Source: Candidatus Zhuqueibacterota bacterium | GTDB taxonomy: Bacteria; Zhuqueibacterota; Zhuqueibacteria; Residuimicrobiales; Oceaniaggregativiventaceae | NCBI GenBank assembly: GCA_014728085.1 | Contig: WJMF01000039.1 | Coordinates: forward strand, 25,713-89,712 | DNA length: 64,000 nucleotides | Reading direction: 5' to 3' | In this document: positions 35,730 through 42,457 of the stretch, in pieces | How the letters are laid out: the number at the start of each line of letters is the position of its first letter | Position numbering within the stretch: the stretch's first letter is position 1 | Made by a program: the position numbers and the translations under genes | Notes under the pieces: model-generated | Databases searched by the model: none | What the model was told of the DNA's origin: nothing | What the model saw: only the letters and a program-made list of their open reading frames with translations

Positions 35730-36434
35730 ATGAATCGTTTTTTACAAATAATCCTCATCAATGCGATGTTGATGATTTTTGCCTCAACCCGGGTTGTCGC
35801 TCAAACGGAGAGCAATGAAAACAAAGCGGTGGAAAATAAAAAAGTACCGGCCTACAACCCCAAGGCTCCGGATCATGACGGCGATGGCATTCCCAATGGT
35901 CAGGATCCGGACTATCAGCGAAAAGCCGGTCAATCCTCTGTGGATAAGAACGACGCCGGGCAGCAGCCGTTTTCCGGAGAGGGAGAAGGTGATACCGGCG
36001 AGACAGATCCGGATACCGGATCGGAAGTTGATCTTCAGAGTCCAAACAAAGAGCAATTGCAAAATCGACACAGCCAGCCCAACGGTTTTGTCGACGAGAA
36101 CGGCGACGGTCTGAACGATAATGCTCCGGATGCCGACGGTGACGGTATTCCCAATGGCCAGGATGAAGACTATGAGCCTCCTCGTGATGGCAGGGGATGG
36201 GGAAGAGGTCACGGCATGCACGGTTTTATCGATGAGGATGGCGATGGATTTAACGACAATGTTCCCGCTTTCTTTGAGCCTGACGGAAAAAAAGGGGGGT
36301 GGCAGCGGCCGGAGGAGTGTTTTGGCCGGGGAGCTCGAGCTGGTCAGGAGTTCGGTCGGGAACCGGGAAAGGCCGGTCCCGGCGGTCCGGCCGGCAAAGG
36401 CAAAGGTCCCGAAGGCGGTAAAGGTGGCGAATAA
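35730..36434 (+). CDS. Secreted acidic protein with TSP3-like calcium repeats and Gly-rich tail
   Basis: A 234-residue exported protein: signal peptide (about 1-25, ending ...RVVAQ), then two copies of a D-x-D-G-D-G-I-P-N-G-Q-D block (HDGDGIPNGQDPDY and ADGDGIPNGQDEDY) and two ENGDGLNDN/EDGDGFNDN blocks. These resemble thrombospondin type 3 calcium-binding loops. The C-terminal 60 residues are Gly-, Lys- and Arg-rich with one cysteine. The start is ATG at 35730 with AGGAGA upstream; a longer frame from 35571 would run through the promoter and is rejected. As first gene behind the sigma-54 promoter it may be a surface or periplasmic scaffold, but no function is established. Confidence 0.8.
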   Translation: MNRFLQIILINAMLMIFASTRVVAQTESNENKAVENKKVPAYNPKAPDHDGDGIPNGQDPDYQRKAGQSSVDKNDAGQQPFSGEGEGDTGETDPDTGSEVDLQSPNKEQLQNRHSQPNGFVDENGDGLNDNAPDADGDGIPNGQDEDYEPPRDGRGWGRGHGMHGFIDEDGDGFNDNVPAFFEPDGKKGGWQRPEECFGRGARAGQEFGREPGKAGPGGPAGKGKGPEGGKGGE

Positions 36435-36483
36435 ACAATTGTTCTCTCGGATGATTAAATCCACATAAACCAGGGTGACAGAT

Positions 36484-37620
36484 ATGAAAGTATCCTTTTT
36501 TCTTTTTTCAATGCTTCTGATCCTCCTCGCAGTTCCCGCTCAGGCTCAGTTCGGCGTTTCGTTTCAAACCTATGGTGGCTATGCCAGCAATGTATTTGCC
36601 AATTATCGTCAATTACCCGATTATTACAATGCTCTTACTGCCAGCGTTTATCATGACTGGATCGATTCCAGTTCCGGTTTGCGCCTGTCCTATCAGGGTG
36701 ATTTAACCCTGTTTGATGAGTATAATTATCGAAATTTTCATACGCATGAGCTTGGCATAAAAGTGTACACGTATACAAGTTCAACGGGTAACAGACTGAA
36801 TGCCGGTGTTGACATCGCAAAACGGCTTTATAACGGGGATTATCGCTGGTATGAATACAATCAGGCGTATGTTTATAGCAATATTAAGGTCATTCTATCA
36901 CATCAACTCTATGGTTATGCCGGCGGCGATTTTCGGGTGCGCAAGTACAGCCTTTTGGTTCCCTTTTCTTACTGGCAGAATACATGGTTTTTGCGCCTGA
37001 GCCGGTTTTTTAACAGTGGTACGTCGGTGATTCTTGAGGGAAACTATTTTCTTAAAACCTATCTCAATAACAACACAGTCAGCCCCTTGCCGGAGTTTCC
37101 CGAACTCTATACCTCCGGTACTGGTAACAACAGACAAATCGCTGCCAGCCTGCGGTTGGCACAATCCATTGATTCCAGGACGGGCATTAATGCGGAGATT
37201 GTTGTCAGACGTACCTTGAATAACTCTGTTCGCTATCTCGGTACCGGAGATGGACTCTATTATTCTGATGATGATATTTTTGATGATCCATACAGCTATG
37301 ACTCTGAGCAGCTGAATATAAGCTTGAAACGCAAGTTCGGTTGGAACATCCGGATGTCAACGGGCCTTGTCTTTATGGATAAACACTATACCGGGCGTTT
37401 GGCGCTGGATTTAGACGGATATGCTTTTGCAGATTCGAGAATGCGGCATGACAAACAATCCCTGATATGGATCTCTTTTGACAAGTCTTTTCGCTATTTG
37501 CGTGCTTTACAACCCATCACCCTGGCGGTCGATCTCGCCTGGATGCAGAATTTTTCCAATGATCCCTATTACGATTATAAAAAGAGCTATTTTTCCGTCG
37601 GACTGGCCCAAAGTTTTTAA
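36484..37620 (+). CDS. Outer-membrane beta-barrel protein, function unknown
   Basis: A 378-residue protein with a signal peptide (FFLFSMLLILLAVPAQAQ). Alternating hydrophobic and aromatic strands run through the whole mature part, and it ends in an aromatic residue (VGLAQSF), the usual outer-membrane insertion signal. It resembles uncharacterised barrels of about 16 strands seen near respiratory genes. I prefer the ATG at 36484 over the GTG at 36475 because AGGGTG lies at the right distance. It sits between the acidic repeat protein and the multiheme cytochromes, so it could be a porin for their substrate, or the barrel of an electron conduit. Confidence 0.75.
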   Translation: MKVSFFLFSMLLILLAVPAQAQFGVSFQTYGGYASNVFANYRQLPDYYNALTASVYHDWIDSSSGLRLSYQGDLTLFDEYNYRNFHTHELGIKVYTYTSSTGNRLNAGVDIAKRLYNGDYRWYEYNQAYVYSNIKVILSHQLYGYAGGDFRVRKYSLLVPFSYWQNTWFLRLSRFFNSGTSVILEGNYFLKTYLNNNTVSPLPEFPELYTSGTGNNRQIAASLRLAQSIDSRTGINAEIVVRRTLNNSVRYLGTGDGLYYSDDDIFDDPYSYDSEQLNISLKRKFGWNIRMSTGLVFMDKHYTGRLALDLDGYAFADSRMRHDKQSLIWISFDKSFRYLRALQPITLAVDLAWMQNFSNDPYYDYKKSYFSVGLAQSF

Positions 37621-37727
37621 AGGAATACTTTTTCAGGAAATTTTGATTCTCACTTGTATATTCGCTCCTAAATGAATATCTTTTATCAAGAGTTGTCAAT
37701 TGATATTTGCATCACCTGGAGGTGAAT

Positions 37728-39044
37728 ATGCACATGTATCGTCTTGTCTTGATGATCCTGATCAGCGCCTGTTTAATCTCTGCAGCAGAAAACAATTCCG
37801 CCGGGCGCTGTATGGTTTGCCACAAGGAAAAAACAAGGGGACTCTACAATCAGTGGTTTAACTCCTCTCATGCCATGCACAATGTTACCTGTATAGATTG
37901 CCATCGGGCGAAAAAGAATGAAAAGGATTCATTTTTACATTACGATGCTTACATTGCCACTCTGGTTACCCCAAAGGATTGCGGCACCTGTCATCCTGCA
38001 GAAATGAAACAAGTGTCTGGTTCACATCATGCCAGGGCCGGGCAGATTTTGGAAAGCAATGATGCGTATCTCGCTCACGTCGCTGCCGGTCATCCGGTTG
38101 CAATTCAGGGATGTGAAAGTTGTCATGGCGCCAATGTCGTTATCGACAGCAAAGCTGAGAACAAGCTGGCCAAAACCACCTGGCCCAATTCCGGTATCGG
38201 TCGTATGAATCCGGATGGTTCGCTGGGCTCCTGCAATGCCTGTCATACCCGCCATGCGTTTTCCCGGGCCCAGGCCCGTCAACCGGAATCGTGTTCGAAA
38301 TGTCACCTCGGTCCGGATCATCCGCAAAAAGAGGTCTATGAAGAATCCAAACATGGAAATGCCTATTACACCAATATCGATCAAATGAATTTAACGGCCG
38401 ATCCATGGGTAGTAGGGGAGGATTATTTTGCAGCTCCCACCTGTGCCAGTTGCCATATGTCTGCCACTTTAAAACAACGCTATAATCACGATGTCGGGCG
38501 GCGTATTTCCTGGACGTGTCGTCCGCTTTTTTCCACGAAAACGGAAAACTGGGTTGAAAAGCGCAATAATATGAAGGATGTTTGCCAGACCTGCCACGGA
38601 GACGTTTTTGTCGCCGGTCATTATTATCAGTACGATGCCACCATCAGGCTCTATAACGAAAAATTCGCCAAACCGGCAAATCGCATCATGACGCTGGTGC
38701 ATCAGCTAAATTTATTGGAAAAACCGGCGCATTTTGCCAATCAAATCGAATGGACCTTTTGGGAGCTCTGGCATCATGAGGGCAGGCGTGCACGCCACGG
38801 CTCGGCTATGATGGGTCCCGACTATACCTGGTGGCATGGATTTTATGAGGTGGCCCAACATTTTTATCTTAAATTCATTCCGGAAGCGCAATCTTTCCGG
38901 AACGAAACCGTCAATCGCGTTATCGACAGCCTTTTTACCCATGACCCCATGCATCAATGGTTCAACCAGGACACAGACAAGCTGCGGCGTGATATTCGCA
39001 ATGGCAGCTTTGAAGAACTGTACAAACAGATGTTTGAACAATAA
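37728..39044 (+). CDS. Octaheme c-type cytochrome of the hydroxylamine oxidoreductase superfamily
   Basis: Exported protein of 438 residues with exactly eight CXXCH haem sites: CMVCH, CIDCH, CGTCH, CESCH, CNACH, CSKCH, CASCH and CQTCH. The haem-free C-terminal segment, including ARHGSAMMGPDYTWWHGFYE, is typical of HAO-like proteins, where it forms long helices for trimer formation. Family members either oxidise hydroxylamine or hydrazine or, in the epsilonproteobacterial type, reduce nitrite. Tyrosines lie close to the position of the haem-crosslinking Tyr, so direction cannot be settled by eye. The start is ATG 37728 behind GGAGGTG; a TTG at 37707 is less likely. The pairing with a NapC-type quinol dehydrogenase favours a reductase. 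Confidence 0.85.
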   Translation: MHMYRLVLMILISACLISAAENNSAGRCMVCHKEKTRGLYNQWFNSSHAMHNVTCIDCHRAKKNEKDSFLHYDAYIATLVTPKDCGTCHPAEMKQVSGSHHARAGQILESNDAYLAHVAAGHPVAIQGCESCHGANVVIDSKAENKLAKTTWPNSGIGRMNPDGSLGSCNACHTRHAFSRAQARQPESCSKCHLGPDHPQKEVYEESKHGNAYYTNIDQMNLTADPWVVGEDYFAAPTCASCHMSATLKQRYNHDVGRRISWTCRPLFSTKTENWVEKRNNMKDVCQTCHGDVFVAGHYYQYDATIRLYNEKFAKPANRIMTLVHQLNLLEKPAHFANQIEWTFWELWHHEGRRARHGSAMMGPDYTWWHGFYEVAQHFYLKFIPEAQSFRNETVNRVIDSLFTHDPMHQWFNQDTDKLRRDIRNGSFEELYKQMFEQ

Positions 39045-39147
39045 GGCACGTCAATTGTAAAACGCTGATATCCGGTTCAACTCATGAAAGGGAGGATGGT
39101 CTTTCGGACCGAAGGGCAGATACAATGACCAGTCCGGACAGGAGCCA

Positions 39148-40629
39148 ATGTTAAAACAATATATCAATTTTATACGGTCGGTCTCGATCAATGCAATTGG
39201 CAAAACCGGTGTTATTCTCACGACAGCGACTTTTGTGACATTCCTTATTTTTGAGTTTTTTCATACTGTTGGTGTGTTTAAAAATGCCTATATCGGTCTT
39301 ATTACCTATCTGGCTTTTCCCGCACTCTTTATTTTAGGATTGATACTGATTCCCATCGGCTGGTATCGACACAAAAAGGAGAGCGGCAAATCGACTCAGG
39401 AGCTGCTTAATCAACAATTCGACACCGGCCAGATTCTGCCACGGTTGTGGGGATCCAGAGTTATGCGGACAGTATTTTTGCTGACCCTGGTTAACATGGC
39501 CATCCTCGGCTTTGCTTCATTGCGTATGTTGCATTTTATGGATCAATCCCGCTTTTGTGGCACGGCCTGTCATCAGGTTATGAATCCCGAATGGGTCACT
39601 TATCAGCGCTCGCCGCATGCCCGTGTCGCTTGTGTTGAATGCCACGTCGGCGAGGGTCTGGATGCTCTGATTGCATCCAAACTAAATGGTCTCAGGCAGA
39701 TGTATCTTGCCGCCTTAAATGTGTATAACCGTCCTATTCCCACCCCGGTTCATCAATTACGCCCGGCACGGGAGACTTGTGAAAAGTGCCATTGGCCTGA
39801 AAAGTTTTTGGGTCAACGATTAATAACGCATGTGAACTATGACGATGATAGTCTCTCCACACCATCCTATACCACTCTGAATGTTAAAATTGATGCAGGT
39901 ACCGGAGGCAAAACCCCGGGTGCGCACTGGCACATTGCAGAATCGAACCGAATTTCCTATACCTCGTTAAGGGATGAACGGCGAGTGATCACCACTGTGT
40001 GGCAAAGAAATGCAGCGGGCCATGCCACAATCTATCACGACAAGCGATATCCTTCTCAGTCCGAAGAAGAACAACGCGTTATGGATTGTATTGATTGCCA
40101 TAATCGCGCCACCCATATTTATGAAAATCCGCAGGATGCTGTTGACGAGCGCATCCGGGCCGGGACACTCGACCGCACTTTACCGTTTAGTAAAAAAGTA
40201 TCGCTCGATGCAATTATGCACCAATATCCTGACTCTGCAAGTGCGCGAACAGGAATTGCAGATCATCTGAATGCTTTTTATCAAAGAGATTATCCGGACG
40301 TTTTCCTGAAAAAACGAAAACAGATCGATAATGCTATTCGCGTCGTGCAGGATATTTACGCCATCAATATACATCCCTATATGAACATCACCTGGGGTAC
40401 TTACCCGTCGCATCTGGCTCATCGCCAGAGTCTGGGTTGTTTTCGCTGTCATCATCACAACATGGTCAATAAAGATGATGAGGCCATCGCGCATGATTGC
40501 ACCCTCTGTCACTCTATTTTGGCGTTAGACAGCGACTCTCCCTATGCCTTTCTAATACAGAGTGATTCATCCAAAACGGGCGCCATGCAGCGCTACCTGA
40601 AATCCGAATTTTTCCGAACGCGTTTTTGA
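39148..40629 (+). CDS. NapC/NirT-type membrane multiheme cytochrome c
   Basis: A 493-residue protein with membrane helices at about 16-38, 48-68 and 108-128, followed by a periplasmic multiheme domain. Haem motifs are CGTACH (a CX3CH spacing) followed by QVM, CVECH, CEKCH, CIDCH, CFRCH and CTLCH, six in all. The segment SPHARVACVECHVG is a signature of the NapC/NirT quinol-dehydrogenase family. It should take electrons from menaquinol and pass them to the octaheme cytochrome encoded just upstream. The ATG follows GGAG. It is larger than NrfH or NapC (about 160-200 residues), with extra N-terminal helices and a long C-terminal part. Confidence 0.85.
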   Translation: MLKQYINFIRSVSINAIGKTGVILTTATFVTFLIFEFFHTVGVFKNAYIGLITYLAFPALFILGLILIPIGWYRHKKESGKSTQELLNQQFDTGQILPRLWGSRVMRTVFLLTLVNMAILGFASLRMLHFMDQSRFCGTACHQVMNPEWVTYQRSPHARVACVECHVGEGLDALIASKLNGLRQMYLAALNVYNRPIPTPVHQLRPARETCEKCHWPEKFLGQRLITHVNYDDDSLSTPSYTTLNVKIDAGTGGKTPGAHWHIAESNRISYTSLRDERRVITTVWQRNAAGHATIYHDKRYPSQSEEEQRVMDCIDCHNRATHIYENPQDAVDERIRAGTLDRTLPFSKKVSLDAIMHQYPDSASARTGIADHLNAFYQRDYPDVFLKKRKQIDNAIRVVQDIYAINIHPYMNITWGTYPSHLAHRQSLGCFRCHHHNMVNKDDEAIAHDCTLCHSILALDSDSPYAFLIQSDSSKTGAMQRYLKSEFFRTRF

Positions 40630-40702
40630 TTTTTTTTGTTTCCGCCCCGCCTTTTATGGTTTGATAATAAATTTTAATATATTGCTGTCCGTAAAAAATC
40701 AA

Positions 40703-40731
40703 TTGATTTGGTTATAAGAAATAGCTATCTT
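40703..40731 (+). promoter_or_regulatory. Possible promoter of the first FadR-type regulator
   Basis: TTGATT at 40703-40708 and TATCTT at 40726-40731 are 17 bp apart; each matches four of six consensus positions. It would start a transcript about 50 bp before the GntR gene at 40789. Weak evidence in an AT-rich stretch. Confidence 0.3.
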
Positions 40732-40788
40732 TTTAACAATCTCTGAATCCATTAGAATGATTCATCCCATTTATCGAGGTAATGAGCG

Positions 40789-41517
40789 TTGAACAGTCCA
40801 TTCATGAAGATCGAGCGCGAAGAATCCCTGAGTCATAAAGTGGAAAGACAAATCCGGGACGCGATATCTCAAAAGATTTTTCTTCCTGGAGACAAGCTGC
40901 CTGGTGAAAATGAGCTGGCCATGCGTTTTGGCGTTAGCCGTACTGCAATTCGGGAAGCCATGAGACTGCTCGCCGGGCGGGGATTGGTCGATATCCGCCG
41001 GGGCAGCGGTATTTATGTTTCTGATATAGACGTCAACCACATTATCGATCCTTTTTATTTTATGCTGGAAATCAAAAGTGGTGATAAAGGATTTTTACAT
41101 CTTGTCAATGTACGGCTTTTTCTCGAGCCGGAAAACGCCCGGCTCGCCGCACTGCATCGGAGTGAAGAAGATCTTGTTTTGCTGCAAAAGTGCCTGGAGG
41201 AAATGAAGCACAACCACGATACCCCTTCTGAAATGATTAAAAATGATATTGAATTTCACCGAACCCTCGCAATCGCGAGCAAAAATCCGATTATACCGAT
41301 TATTATGGAGCCGGTTTTTCGATTGTTGTACAAGTTTATTTCATCGACCTATCGTCAGATTCATGCACCGGACCTTGCGATTGAAAATCACACCCTTATT
41401 TTGCATGCCTGCAGGGCGCAGGATGGCGACAGGGCCTATAACATCATGCATAAACACATGACCGAAGCGCGGGAACACGTCAGGCTTTTATTAAAGACAG
41501 AGTCCTCTTCGTCCTGA
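40789..41517 (+). CDS. GntR-family regulator, FadR/FCD subgroup (UxuR-like), copy 1
   Basis: A 242-residue repressor: winged helix (about 10-80, GDKLPGENELAMRFGVSRTA) and an FCD ligand-binding domain (about 95-230) with histidines and acidic residues at metal-site positions (NDIEFHRTLA; ENHTLILHACR). FCD regulators of this kind commonly sense sugar acids such as hexuronates or their breakdown products. The start is TTG at 40789 with GAGGT eight bases upstream; this matches the paralogue's start (ATG 41713) in alignment. It is a close paralogue of the next gene, identical in length. Confidence 0.9.
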   Translation: MNSPFMKIEREESLSHKVERQIRDAISQKIFLPGDKLPGENELAMRFGVSRTAIREAMRLLAGRGLVDIRRGSGIYVSDIDVNHIIDPFYFMLEIKSGDKGFLHLVNVRLFLEPENARLAALHRSEEDLVLLQKCLEEMKHNHDTPSEMIKNDIEFHRTLAIASKNPIIPIIMEPVFRLLYKFISSTYRQIHAPDLAIENHTLILHACRAQDGDRAYNIMHKHMTEAREHVRLLLKTESSSS

Positions 41518-41647
41518 TTCACACCTGGTTTTATCAAAAGCGTTATTCGCTTTATATGCAATGCTTTTACTACATCACCTCTGCGAAAATCACCAAAAAA
41601 AGTCAAAATTTTCTTGTTTTTTTAGCAAAAGGTTTATACCTTAAACT

Positions 41648-41663
41648 TGTATGACAACATACA
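41648..41663. promoter_or_regulatory. Palindromic operator candidate 1 upstream of the second GntR gene
   Basis: Perfect inverted repeat TGTATG, ACAA, CATACA. The arms end in ATG/CAT around a four-base centre, the same layout as the adjoining longer palindrome. The TTGTATG core resembles sites of UxuR-like FCD regulators. Confidence 0.6.
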
Positions 41664-41693
41664 GTATAGATATATGATTGCATATATCTATAC
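41664..41693. promoter_or_regulatory. Long perfect palindrome, operator candidate 2
   Basis: A perfect 13-bp inverted repeat (GTATAGATATATG, ATTG, CATATATCTATAC) abuts operator candidate 1 and ends 19 bp before the ATG at 41713. Its position favours repression, by a GntR dimer, of the transcript that begins the uronate locus; it could also fold into an RNA hairpin. Confidence 0.6.
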
Positions 41694-41712
41694 CCTTTTC
41701 GAAAGGACATGT

Positions 41713-42441
41713 ATGGAATTCAACAAAATTGCCCGCGAAGAATCCCTCAGTCAGAAAATTGAAATGCAAATCCGAAATGCCATACGGCAAAATCTGTTTT
41801 GCCCGGGCGATAAACTTCCCGGTGAGCTGGAATTGGCACAAAAATTCGGCGTCAGCCGTACCGCGGTGCGCGAAGCGTTGCGCATTCTTTCCGGCCGGGG
41901 ACTCGTCAATATCCAGCGGGGAAGCGGCGTCTACATTTCTGAAATCGATGTCGCCTCTGTTGTCGATCCCTTTTACCAGTTGCTGGAAATGAAGTGCGGC
42001 CAGGTCAGCCAGCTGCACTTAATCCGGGTGCGTAAATTTATCGAACCGGAAATTGCCCGCCTGGCGGCGACACATTGTAACGATAGCGATATCGATTTTT
42101 TAACCATAAATTATGCTCAAATGTCCGACCGCGCAGAAAAACCTGAAGAAATGATCGATATTGATATACAATTTCACTTCCGCCTTGCTGAGGCAACGCA
42201 AAATCCCATTATTCCCGTCATTATGCAGCCTATTTTTCAATTGCTGCATAAATTCATTCAAGCCACCTATAAACAATCACATGCTCCTGATCTGGCTCTT
42301 GAGAATCATAGAAAATTGATGGGTTGTATGAGAGCTCATGATCCGGAAGCCGCCTCTCAGATTATGAAAACGCATATGGCCCAGGCGGAGGAGCATGTTC
42401 TGCAATACTATAAAAAACATGATATTCAAATAACATCTTGA
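41713..42441 (+). CDS. GntR-family regulator, FadR/FCD subgroup (UxuR-like), copy 2
   Basis: A 242-residue regulator with a winged helix (GDKLPGELELAQKFGVSRTA) and an FCD domain (IDIQFHFRLAEATQNPIIPV; ALENHRKLMGCMR). It is highly similar to the product of 40789-41517, so the pair arose by tandem duplication. The start is ATG 41713 after GAAAGGA; a longer frame from TTG 41647 would run through the operators and is rejected. It lies 16 bp upstream of the CBM9-like gene, so it probably heads, and autoregulates, the uronate operon. Confidence 0.9.
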   Translation: MEFNKIAREESLSQKIEMQIRNAIRQNLFCPGDKLPGELELAQKFGVSRTAVREALRILSGRGLVNIQRGSGVYISEIDVASVVDPFYQLLEMKCGQVSQLHLIRVRKFIEPEIARLAATHCNDSDIDFLTINYAQMSDRAEKPEEMIDIDIQFHFRLAEATQNPIIPVIMQPIFQLLHKFIQATYKQSHAPDLALENHRKLMGCMRAHDPEAASQIMKTHMAQAEEHVLQYYKKHDIQITS

Positions 42442-42457
42442 TGACAAGGAGAGTTTT

